Shown here one piece after another: positions 35,440 to 43,354 of a stretch of DNA of 64,000 nucleotides (positions are counted from its first letter, which is position 1; the number at the start of each line of letters is the position of its first letter). Under the pieces are notes generated by a model that saw only the letters and a list, made by a program, of their open reading frames with translations, was not told where the DNA came from and ran no database searches. Position numbers and translations under genes: made by a program. The stretch is from Planctomycetaceae bacterium (lineage in GTDB: Bacteria; Planctomycetota; Planctomycetia; Pirellulales; Pirellulaceae), in the NCBI GenBank assembly GCA_024642205.1, contig JAHEBQ010000002.1, positions 49,103-113,102 on the forward strand. Reading direction: 5' to 3'.

Positions 35440-36720
35440 ATGATCGATTTTCTTCAAACCGCAACCAGGTTCGGTGGCATCGCGCTGTGCGCGATGGCTT
35501 TGTTGCAGTTTGCGTTCTGGTCCGGACAGTCGTTGAGCCTGATTGCTGCCAACAGGAAACAATTTGAGCTGTCGTTGAACCTCCTTCGCAAGCAAATCGA
35601 AGCCAGTTCACCAGTGAACCAACACGAACCCGATCGAGTCGCCGGGAACTGGAGTGGATACCGGACCTTTCGGGTTGTCGAACTCATCGACGAGACGGAC
35701 GTCTGCACTTCCGTGTACCTGCAACCGGAAGACGGCAAGCCGATCGTTTCGTTCCAACCCGGTCAACACCTGACTTTCAAACTGCAAATCGAAGGCGAAC
35801 CCTCGCCTGTGGTTCGATGCTACTCCCTTTCGGACCGTCCAGATCAGGACTTTTATCGCATCACCGTCAAATCCGTTCCGGCCCCGATGGACCGTGACGA
35901 TCTTCCGCCTGGAAGGGCCAGTAATTTTATCGTCAATGCATTGAAAGAGAATGAGCGGGTCGAAATCAAGGCACCGTCCGGGCACTTTGTGCTCGATGAA
36001 ATTTCCAGCGATCCGATTGTGCTGTTAGCTGGCGGCATCGGAATCACTCCAATGATCAGCATGATCAACTACCTGACCGCCATGGACAGTGAAAGGTTGA
36101 TCCTGCTGGTTTATGGTGTCAAGAATTCCTCGGAACACGCTTTCAAGAAACACCTTGAATCGCTGAGCAAGTCCCACGAAAACCTGCACCTCTTGAATTG
36201 TTACTCTCAGCCGAATCCGGAGGACGTCGAGGATCAGGACTATCACGTCCATGGATTCGCATCAGCGGACGTACTGAAGCGAATCCTTCCCGACAATCGA
36301 TGTCAATTCTACCTCTGCGGTCCGCCTCCGTTCATGGAGTCCTTGTATGATGGCTTGGTGGAATGGGGCGTGCCCCAATCGCAGATCTTCTTTGAAGCGT
36401 TCGGTCCGGCCTCGATCGGCAAAACCCGCGGCCTGCCGTCGACCGACATTGTCTCCGGCGAAGCAGGAACCTGTGTCAAGTTTACGACTTCAGACATCAC
36501 TGCTGAATGGAGCTCCGAATGTAGTTCGCTGTTGGAGCTCGCCGAATTGAACGACGCCAACATTGACTATGGATGTCGGGCTGGAAGTTGCGGAACTTGC
36601 CAAACCGTCCTGCTCAAAGGCAACGTCACCTATCCTGAAAACCTGGCTGTTGAATGCCCCCCGGGCACGTGCCTGGCCTGCATTGCACGCCCCGACGGCC
36701 CCGTCGAATTGGAAGCATAA
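35440..36720 (+). CDS. Membrane-tethered flavin reductase with plant-type 2Fe-2S domain
   Basis: A 426-residue reductase. Residues about 8-34 form a membrane anchor. A ferredoxin-reductase-type FAD domain follows, with the RCYS motif (126-129). The NAD(P)-binding domain contains LLAGGIGITPMISMI and FYLCGPPPFMESL, and the C-terminal 2Fe-2S domain has the ligand set CRAGSCGTC plus a later Cys in GTCLACIARP. This order (FAD, NAD, 2Fe-2S) is that of flavohemoglobin-like and Hcr-type reductases. It should take electrons from NAD(P)H at the inner face of the membrane and pass them on one at a time. The ATG at 35440 (MIDFLQ) is chosen over the longer frame. It is the first gene of the cytochrome set, divergent from the cyclase. 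Confidence 0.9.
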   Translation: MIDFLQTATRFGGIALCAMALLQFAFWSGQSLSLIAANRKQFELSLNLLRKQIEASSPVNQHEPDRVAGNWSGYRTFRVVELIDETDVCTSVYLQPEDGKPIVSFQPGQHLTFKLQIEGEPSPVVRCYSLSDRPDQDFYRITVKSVPAPMDRDDLPPGRASNFIVNALKENERVEIKAPSGHFVLDEISSDPIVLLAGGIGITPMISMINYLTAMDSERLILLVYGVKNSSEHAFKKHLESLSKSHENLHLLNCYSQPNPEDVEDQDYHVHGFASADVLKRILPDNRCQFYLCGPPPFMESLYDGLVEWGVPQSQIFFEAFGPASIGKTRGLPSTDIVSGEAGTCVKFTTSDITAEWSSECSSLLELAELNDANIDYGCRAGSCGTCQTVLLKGNVTYPENLAVECPPGTCLACIARPDGPVELEA

Positions 36721-36766
36721 CTCTCCATCGCACTCAATTCTCCCAAGGCTTTACCCTTACATCAAC

Positions 36767-37780
36767 ATGTCGAATTTCATGACGATCGCCCGGAAAAACC
36801 CCGCTCTGGCCTGGTGTGCATCGGTCCTGGTGTTGCCCGCAATCGCGTACGGACAGAATGATCGTTGCGATCCGGCCAAGATCATGTCGTCGGAAGCCTG
36901 CGCCAAATGCCATGTCAATGAGATTCAGGTTTGGAAGCAAACACCCCACTTTCAAACATTTGACGAGCTTGGACGCCGGCCCAAAGCCCAGGAGATCTGT
37001 TCCAAATTAGGTTTGCGATCTGTCAAACGAAGCGAGGTTTGCATCGACTGCCACTTTACCGTCCAGGCTTCTAATGGAAAAAACAAACCCGTGTCGGGTA
37101 TCTCATGCGAGTCCTGCCACGGCGCGGCAAAAGACTGGGTCACGGTACACAACGACTATGGCGGCCCAACGATGACGAAGGAAACTGAATCGTTCGAGCA
37201 CGCCAGCCTGCGACTTGAGGAGAGTCTTGATCTGGGAATGAATAACACCCGCGATCTCTATTCGATTGCCAGCAACTGTCTGAATTGCCACACGGTGCCC
37301 AACGAAGAACTCGTCAATGTCGGCGGGCACAAAGCGACCAGTGATGAGTTTGAACTGGTGAGTTGGTCGCAAGGACAGGTGCGTCACAACTTTCTCGGAA
37401 ACAGCGGCCAATCCAACTCCGTTTCCAGCCCTGCGAGAATTCGCGTCATGTTTGTCGTTGGCTTGATTGCGGACCTGGAATTCAGTACGCGAGCGACCGC
37501 CAAAGCGACTTCCAGATCAACCTATGGAACACAGGTCGCCAATCGCGCTGCCAGAACCGCGATGAAGCTATACGAGGTCCAACAGAAAATCCAGGATCCG
37601 AACGTTCAAGCAGTTCTGGAGTCATTCGCCAGTGCCGAACTTCGCTTGAACAATTCCAGATCACTTTTGGAAATCGCAGTTGAAATCCAGACAGCCGGAC
37701 ATCGATTTTCGATCCAAGCCGACGGTGACCAGCTATCGGCGCTGGATTCGATGCTGCCTGACCCTTCACAATACAAGTAA
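36767..37780 (+). CDS. Tetraheme c-type cytochrome, cytochrome c554 type
   Basis: A 337-residue periplasmic cytochrome with a signal peptide (ALAWCASVLVLPAIAYGQ) and four CxxCH motifs: CAKCH, CIDCH, CESCH and CLNCH. The segment MSSEACAKCHVNEIQVWKQTPH is typical of the cytochrome c554 family, first studied in ammonia oxidisers, where it carries electrons from hydroxylamine oxidation. No hydroxylamine oxidoreductase is seen here, so the partner is unknown. The last 120 residues are helical. The frame is open upstream into the reductase gene; the ATG at 36767 is chosen because it precedes the signal peptide. The start lies 46 bp after the reductase stop. Confidence 0.9.
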   Translation: MSNFMTIARKNPALAWCASVLVLPAIAYGQNDRCDPAKIMSSEACAKCHVNEIQVWKQTPHFQTFDELGRRPKAQEICSKLGLRSVKRSEVCIDCHFTVQASNGKNKPVSGISCESCHGAAKDWVTVHNDYGGPTMTKETESFEHASLRLEESLDLGMNNTRDLYSIASNCLNCHTVPNEELVNVGGHKATSDEFELVSWSQGQVRHNFLGNSGQSNSVSSPARIRVMFVVGLIADLEFSTRATAKATSRSTYGTQVANRAARTAMKLYEVQQKIQDPNVQAVLESFASAELRLNNSRSLLEIAVEIQTAGHRFSIQADGDQLSALDSMLPDPSQYK

Positions 37781-37834
37781 CCGACCAAGACCCGAAGCCA
37801 GCGTTGCCGCACGGAAGCCGCAATCAACCGTTGT

Positions 37835-39589
37835 TTGCATGGAAGCAGTCATTTGAACGCGACACCCTCAATTATTCATCGGCCCCAACGCTGGGACGAA
37901 CCATTCGACCCCAACATGACGGATGCCCATGCAAACGCTTTGTTGTCGATCGAGCCGCTTTCGTCGATTGACCCGGCAGCATTCAGCCAGGGAATTTCGC
38001 TGCACGGAATCATCAAGAACGATTGCCGGATTCACGACCTCAGGCAAGGTGATATCATTGTTCGCGAAGGCGACTACGGCAACAGTGCATTTCTGATTCT
38101 GTTCGGACAAGCGATCGTTTCATTGGAGACGCTTCCCGCCTCGGTACTCGGACGTCAACCAAAGAAGAAAAAGGGGTGGGCGGAAGCGATTGCTCAGCTC
38201 TGGACCAACTCCCATGGCGTTGAAGTTCGTGATTACTCCCGTCGGCCCGGCGGGGCTCAGGGTTGCGGACTTGTCGGCTCGCGTGACGATGAATCGGGAA
38301 CCCACATTTTTTTGCACGACATCCCTCGGATCCTTCCCGCTGGAAAATCAGTAACGCTGCGCGAAGGCGAAATCTTCGGCGAGATCTCAGCGTTGACCCG
38401 TTCGCCCCGGTCGGCTTCGGTCGTTGCCAACACAAGAATGCGGGTTCTCGAAATTCGGTGGCAGGGTTTTCGGGAACTGCTCAATCGACACCAGGCAATG
38501 CGGCAACACATTGAGAAGCTCTATCGCGAAAACAGCCTGCGAACTCATCTGCGGGAAATGGACCTGTTCCGAGGTCTTCCACCGGAGACCATCGAGCACA
38601 TTGCCAGCAAAGCCGTATTTGAGTCGTACGGCAATTTCAACTGGAATCAAAACTTCAAGTCGACACTCAAGCAAGACATTTCCGACCGAATTCTCACCGA
38701 ACCCCTGATCGCCCAACAAGATGAGTACGTCGATGGTCTGGTCTTGATTCGCAATGGATTCTCGCGGCTCAGTCGCCGACATGGCGATGGCCATCAAACG
38801 ATCGCCTACCTCGGCAAAGGACAGTCATTCGGCTTGCGCGAGTTGGCCCACAACTGGAAGACCGGTGAACAACGTCCCTGGCTGTTAAGCCTGCGGGCAG
38901 TCGGATACGTCGACGTGATCCGAATCCCGACGGCAATCATGGAAGAATGGGTTCTGCCAAGGCTCGCCAGTTCCGAGTTACCACCTCCCTTACCCGCGTT
39001 GGAACCACTGGAACCGAAGGAAGACCGACGATTGACCGAGCGAGCCGAGATGATGGACCAGGGCCTGCTTGAATTCCTCGTTGAAAAACGCCTTATCAAC
39101 GGAACGCGGACGATGCTGATCGACCTGGATCGCTGCACGCGTTGCGACGATTGCGTTCGAGCCTGTGCCGCCACCCACGACAACAATCCGCGTTTCCTGC
39201 GGCAAGGCCAAACATACGACCACTGGATGATCGCCAACGCCTGCATGCATTGCCTGGACCCGGTATGCATGATCGGATGTCCAACCGGTGCCATCGGACG
39301 CGACCAGGACACCGGCAATGTGACCATCAACGACAACACATGCATTGGATGCTCAACGTGTGCTAACAGTTGCCCCTACAACAATATTCAAATGGTCGAA
39401 GTCAATGACAAACGCGGACTTCCAATCGTCGACCACGACTCTGGTGCGCCGATCATCAAAGCAACCAAGTGTGACCTGTGTACGGATCAACCGGGTGGAC
39501 CTGCCTGCCAACGAGCCTGTCCTCACGACGCATTGGTCCGAATTGATCTTTCGACGCCCGACGCGATTACGGACTGGGGAAAACGCTGA
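37835..39589 (+). CDS. Fusion of two cNMP-binding domains with a four-cluster ferredoxin
   Basis: A 584-residue cytoplasmic protein. The first cyclic-nucleotide-binding domain (about 40-215) has an insertion of about 60 residues before a strong phosphate-binding cassette, GEIFGEISALTRSPRSAS, with the Arg that holds the cNMP phosphate. The second (about 225-380) has a degenerate cassette (FGLRELAH...) and probably does not bind. Residues about 433-570 carry four Cys groups (CTRCDDCVRAC; CMHCLDPVCMIGCP; CIGCSTCANSCP; CDLCTDQPGGPACQRACP) for four [4Fe-4S] clusters, like the electron-transfer subunits of DMSO-reductase-type enzymes. The start codon is uncertain: TTG at 37835 or 37853, or ATG at 37916. 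The RPQRWDEPFDPNM segment favours an upstream start. Confidence 0.88.
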   Translation: MHGSSHLNATPSIIHRPQRWDEPFDPNMTDAHANALLSIEPLSSIDPAAFSQGISLHGIIKNDCRIHDLRQGDIIVREGDYGNSAFLILFGQAIVSLETLPASVLGRQPKKKKGWAEAIAQLWTNSHGVEVRDYSRRPGGAQGCGLVGSRDDESGTHIFLHDIPRILPAGKSVTLREGEIFGEISALTRSPRSASVVANTRMRVLEIRWQGFRELLNRHQAMRQHIEKLYRENSLRTHLREMDLFRGLPPETIEHIASKAVFESYGNFNWNQNFKSTLKQDISDRILTEPLIAQQDEYVDGLVLIRNGFSRLSRRHGDGHQTIAYLGKGQSFGLRELAHNWKTGEQRPWLLSLRAVGYVDVIRIPTAIMEEWVLPRLASSELPPPLPALEPLEPKEDRRLTERAEMMDQGLLEFLVEKRLINGTRTMLIDLDRCTRCDDCVRACAATHDNNPRFLRQGQTYDHWMIANACMHCLDPVCMIGCPTGAIGRDQDTGNVTINDNTCIGCSTCANSCPYNNIQMVEVNDKRGLPIVDHDSGAPIIKATKCDLCTDQPGGPACQRACPHDALVRIDLSTPDAITDWGKR

Positions 39590-39765
39590 TGGCGCCGCAC
39601 GTCGATTCCTCCGATCACCTTTACGGAAACCAAGACAAGACCAGGGAACATGGCCTGTCGAGAGCCGCATCAAATCCTGTGCGATGCTTCACGTCGGCTT
39701 TTCCGAACCCCGGAGCGTCGGCGCACGCTAACTACGGTACCTTGCCAACGAATTCAGCATTTTGA
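39589..39765 (+). CDS. Possible 58-residue protein between the ferredoxin and cytochrome b genes
   Basis: Read directly: the stop TGA of the ferredoxin fusion overlaps an ATG (TGATG), opening a 58-codon frame that ends at 39765, five bases before the ATG of the cytochrome b gene. The peptide begins MAPHVDSSDHLYGNQD and ends NYGTLPTNSAF; it is polar, without a membrane helix or known motif, and has one Cys. The packing, which fills the only real gap in this gene set, argues that it is translated by coupling. Chance remains possible because the frame is short. Confidence 0.45.
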   Translation: MAPHVDSSDHLYGNQDKTREHGLSRAASNPVRCFTSAFPNPGASAHANYGTLPTNSAF

Positions 39766-39770
39766 ATCAG

Positions 39771-40616
39771 ATGAAACCACGCAGACAGAAGAACAGGTTT
39801 AACTTCGTGACTCGACGAATTCGATTCTCGATCATCACGATCGTGAGCCTTGCCATTTTGTCAGTGGTGGTGTTCGCGCAGAATCAAACGCTTCGACACA
39901 GCAGTTTTACCACCGGCTACCTGTTATTGGGCAGCGTCGTGTTTTTGGCGGCGTTCAACCTGAGAAAGAAACTGCCATTTCTGCCGGTGTTTGGTTCCGC
40001 GACCTTTTGGATGCAATTACATATCTACGTCGGGCTGGCAACATTTGCCATGTTTGGTCTTCATATTGCCTGGCGTTTTCCCAACGGGATGTTCGAGAGC
40101 TTTCTCGCAATGCTCTACCTCGCGGTCGCGATCAGCGGCGTTTACGGACTTTACGTGACGCGTGTTTATCCGTCGCGACTGAACAACCTGAATGAGGAAG
40201 TGATTTTCGAGCGGATACCCTTATTTCGCCAACAAATTGCCCTGCAAGCCCGAAGTCTCGTCCTCCAAGCCTCTGAGTCCTCTGGTGTATTGGCGTCGCT
40301 ATACACGAATCGCCTGGCAGCGTTTTTCGAGCAACCACGCAAACTTTCCTACCTGATTCGGCCCACCGGCCAAGTCCGACGCCAGTTGACCCAGGAAATC
40401 GAAGACCTCGACCGCTATCTAAAGGAAGAACAACGATGTCTCAGCAGGCAACTGATCGCGATGGTGAACCAGCGTGATGATCTCGACTACCACTACGCAC
40501 TACAGGGACGCCTTAAGGTCTGGATGTTTGCACACATCGGGTTGACATACAGTTTGCTCGCGGTTGCATTGCTGCACATGGTCATGGCCCAGGCCTTCAG
40601 CGGAGGTCTCTCGTGA
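39771..40616 (+). CDS. Di-heme b-type membrane cytochrome
   Basis: A 281-residue membrane protein with about five helices (near 21-36, 46-62, 80-100, 112-130 and 252-272). Two helices each carry a pair of histidines exactly 14 residues apart: His84/His98 and His255/His269. This is the pattern of membrane cytochromes b, in which two helices bind two stacked b hemes, one near each membrane face. The region between helices four and five is a charged cytoplasmic or periplasmic domain (about 135-250). It would take electrons from the ferredoxin fusion or from quinol and pass them to the decaheme protein, whose GTG start overlaps its stop by 4 bp. A TTG at 39762 is an alternative start. Confidence 0.82.
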   Translation: MKPRRQKNRFNFVTRRIRFSIITIVSLAILSVVVFAQNQTLRHSSFTTGYLLLGSVVFLAAFNLRKKLPFLPVFGSATFWMQLHIYVGLATFAMFGLHIAWRFPNGMFESFLAMLYLAVAISGVYGLYVTRVYPSRLNNLNEEVIFERIPLFRQQIALQARSLVLQASESSGVLASLYTNRLAAFFEQPRKLSYLIRPTGQVRRQLTQEIEDLDRYLKEEQRCLSRQLIAMVNQRDDLDYHYALQGRLKVWMFAHIGLTYSLLAVALLHMVMAQAFSGGLS

Positions 40617-43003
40617 TCAAACGAATGAACGACATTCAGAAACAACCTTACCATCGTCCCAACGACAACTGGATCGACCTGCCGATTCAAACCCTCTCCG
40701 AAGGCGGCGAACTGACGTCGATTACCGTTCGCAAGCGAAGCCTGCGAGCAAAACGTCGGATCTTCACTCTTTCGTGCACCGGGTTCACGATCGGTTTGCT
40801 GATGATTCTCTGTACGTCTCCTTACGGCAACGAATTCCTGGCACCGGGCGGGCTTTCCTCGAACCATGCGCAAATCCTCGCGAAAAATGGGCCCAACCGG
40901 TGCTCCGCTTGTCACGCTGCCGGTAATGGATCCGTTGTGGATTGGATTGCCAATTCCCTTTCCGGGCGAAACAACGTAGGTTTAACGCAGTCCGAACTCT
41001 GCATGAAATGTCATGACGCGTCGTTAGCCGCAGGTTCGGCACTCCATCCACACAACGTAAGTCCGGATCGTTTGGCGAACATCACGGACAAGTACCAACA
41101 AGTTGGGCTTGAACTGGGACAGGTTTTCCCTCCGCCGGTCAGCGGACATAATATCGCATGTGCCGCGTGTCACCGGGAACATCACGGCTCAAAACACGAC
41201 TTGACCGCAATGACCGACATACAATGTCAGGCGTGCCATCAAAATTCCTTTCACCGTTTTGAGATCGATCATCCTGAGTTCGTCCGTTACCCATCGACGC
41301 GGCGTTCAAGAATTGCATTCGATCATTCCTCTCATTCCAACCGGCATTTCCCGGCGAAGCAGTCCGCATTCAACTGCAACCAATGCCACCTCGATGACGC
41401 CTTTCAAAATGTGAAGCGACTCGCGTCCTTTGAGCAAGCGTGTTCCACCTGTCACGATCAACAAATTTTCGAAAGTGGTCGGGAAGGCCTGGCACTGATT
41501 TCACTCCCAATGCTCGACACCAAAGCGATCGAGGACGCAAACTTGAAGATCGGTACTTGGCCGCTCGCGGCGACCGGAGATTTTGACGGCCCCCTTCCAC
41601 CCCTCATGAGGGTCATGCTGTCGGCCGACCCTCAGGCCACAGAAATCCTCGTTCGGAGAGGTCCGGGGTTTGAATTCTCGGACCTCGATCCGGCAAAGGC
41701 ATCTGACGTCAAGGATGCGGTCGAACTGGCTTGGGCGATCAAGCGTCTGCTGTATGACTTGTCGCTCGACGGCCCGCGCGTGGTTCGAAGGCGCCTCGAG
41801 TCCGTGCTCGAGCTGGAAGTCAAAGACGACGAATTGCCAAGACTGATCGAAAACCTCACCGAACTGGTTTTTCAAAACGCCGTTCGGCGCTGGCTGCCCA
41901 ATTTGAACGTCGAAGTCGCCCACCACCGGTTCGGCCAACCCGAAGAGGCCGGGAACGAACTTGAAGACATCGCCCTCAAGCAAGCGGAACTTTCATGGTG
42001 GCCAGCGGACGAGAAACTACTGATGCGTGCTGCTGGTGAGGGAGAACTACTTGCAGAAAACCCGCTTGCCGGCCTGATCAGGACAAAAGAAGGTGCGGTA
42101 GCTGGCCCAATGCCGGTCGTCCGGGTACCTGCCAAACGGCGCAGAACACCAGCGGAGGCCAAGCGGCAGGAGTCCGGCGATCCATCGGTCGTGAACAAAC
42201 TGGCTGTTCGGTTGAAAAACATGCACGCAGATCCACTCAGTGATCCGTATCTTTTGGCAGTCAATCCACTTGTGCTGGCCGACACGCCGCTCACCGGTGC
42301 GGCACCCGTCAAACTTCCCAGAATCAGAATACCACTTTCTCCTCAAACTGGATTCGTGGACGAGAACAATGACGTGGGGGATCAAATTGACAAGCCGAGC
42401 CACTTTCCGGGAATCAAAAAACACGACCGCAAACATGAAGAGGAAAGCAAGTTCGTGCAACTCGACGGACCTCGTGTCGTCGTGCCAGTTGGCTGGATCC
42501 GGGACGACAGCCTTTTCCGAATCAGTTACTTGCCCAGCGGCCATTCGGACGACTGTATCAAGAGTTGGATCGAACTGTTCACACGGGCTGTCGATGCCGA
42601 TTCGCGCCCTGAAACGAAACAACTTTTTGAAAAAACCACTTCTTTGATGTGCATCGGATCGTGCCGCACTTGTCACACGACGGACCAATTGCCCGACCGA
42701 TCACTTTCCATTAACTGGCGGGCCGAGAATCGCGATCCTTCCGTGCGAACATTCACCCGTTTTTCTCATGGCCCGCACCTGATTCAGCCAAATCTGCAGA
42801 ACTGTTCCCACTGCCATACTCTGGATCCCGGCAAAAGCAACCACGAGTTTTTCCAGGGCACCGATGCTTCCTTGGTGGTTAGCAATTTCTTGCCGATAAC
42901 GAAATCAAATTGCGTTTCGTGTCATCAAACCAATCAAACTGGAAACCGCTGTACCAAGTGCCACAGTTACCATATTGGAAGCAAGGTTTCTGGTTCGAAA
43001 TAA
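40613..43003 (+). CDS. Membrane-anchored decaheme c-type cytochrome with a heme-free insertion
   Basis: A 796-residue protein starting with GTG inside the stop of the cytochrome b gene; an ATG 12 bp further on is an alternative. A membrane helix lies at about 48-68, so the rest should be periplasmic. Ten CxxCH motifs are present. Six are near residues 97-285 (CSACH, CMKCH, CAACH, CQACH, CNQCH, CSTCH) and four after residue 680 (CRTCH, CSHCH, CVSCH, CTKCH). Between them lie about 400 residues without heme motifs, rich in charged and Pro residues. The translational coupling to a di-heme cytochrome b suggests a quinol- or ferredoxin-driven electron wire into the periplasm. The final acceptor is unknown. 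Confidence 0.9.
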   Translation: MIKRMNDIQKQPYHRPNDNWIDLPIQTLSEGGELTSITVRKRSLRAKRRIFTLSCTGFTIGLLMILCTSPYGNEFLAPGGLSSNHAQILAKNGPNRCSACHAAGNGSVVDWIANSLSGRNNVGLTQSELCMKCHDASLAAGSALHPHNVSPDRLANITDKYQQVGLELGQVFPPPVSGHNIACAACHREHHGSKHDLTAMTDIQCQACHQNSFHRFEIDHPEFVRYPSTRRSRIAFDHSSHSNRHFPAKQSAFNCNQCHLDDAFQNVKRLASFEQACSTCHDQQIFESGREGLALISLPMLDTKAIEDANLKIGTWPLAATGDFDGPLPPLMRVMLSADPQATEILVRRGPGFEFSDLDPAKASDVKDAVELAWAIKRLLYDLSLDGPRVVRRRLESVLELEVKDDELPRLIENLTELVFQNAVRRWLPNLNVEVAHHRFGQPEEAGNELEDIALKQAELSWWPADEKLLMRAAGEGELLAENPLAGLIRTKEGAVAGPMPVVRVPAKRRRTPAEAKRQESGDPSVVNKLAVRLKNMHADPLSDPYLLAVNPLVLADTPLTGAAPVKLPRIRIPLSPQTGFVDENNDVGDQIDKPSHFPGIKKHDRKHEEESKFVQLDGPRVVVPVGWIRDDSLFRISYLPSGHSDDCIKSWIELFTRAVDADSRPETKQLFEKTTSLMCIGSCRTCHTTDQLPDRSLSINWRAENRDPSVRTFTRFSHGPHLIQPNLQNCSHCHTLDPGKSNHEFFQGTDASLVVSNFLPITKSNCVSCHQTNQTGNRCTKCHSYHIGSKVSGSK

Positions 43004-43354
43004 CCAAGTCTGTTGGTTCGACTCAACCCCACGTCAATTTGTTCTGTGAAATGACAGCCAAACCGGATCCAGGCTGTCGCCGAGTCTTTGCCTTCCCCAT
43101 TCGCACGGCCGCCGAAATGTGCGAATCCGCTCTTTTCAGGCAGCATAGCCAATATACCCAGAAAAACCGGCCTATTTCGACCATCCGGCCCACCGGGCGC
43201 GGCAGGTTTTTGGTTCGATGTACGACGCTTTCTTCAACGGTTTGATAATTTTTGGCTCAATATTGACGCAAACGATACTGGGATTTCAATGCCTTGGATA
43301 TAATAAAACCCAGATTGTTGACTTTGAACCTACTTCCTTGTGATCGGCACTCCC
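43004..43354. other. Intergenic region upstream of the heme peroxidase
   Basis: About 350 bp without a supported gene. A TATAAT hexamer lies at 43299-43304, about 50 bp before the peroxidase start. Its only good -35-like hexamer (TTGACG, 43263) is 30 bp away, too far for a normal promoter. Otherwise I see nothing. Confidence 0.5.
43299..43304 (+). promoter_or_regulatory. Consensus -10 hexamer before the heme peroxidase
   Basis: A perfect TATAAT, with a nearby TGG upstream that is one base out of place for an extended -10. The -35 side is poor, so an activator or an alternative sigma factor would be needed. Prediction only. Confidence 0.3.

Noticed and set aside
43263..43304. TTGACG ... TATAAT as a standard promoter
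   Set aside because: The hexamers are 30 bp apart, too far for one sigma-70 promoter; only the -10 was kept, at low confidence.
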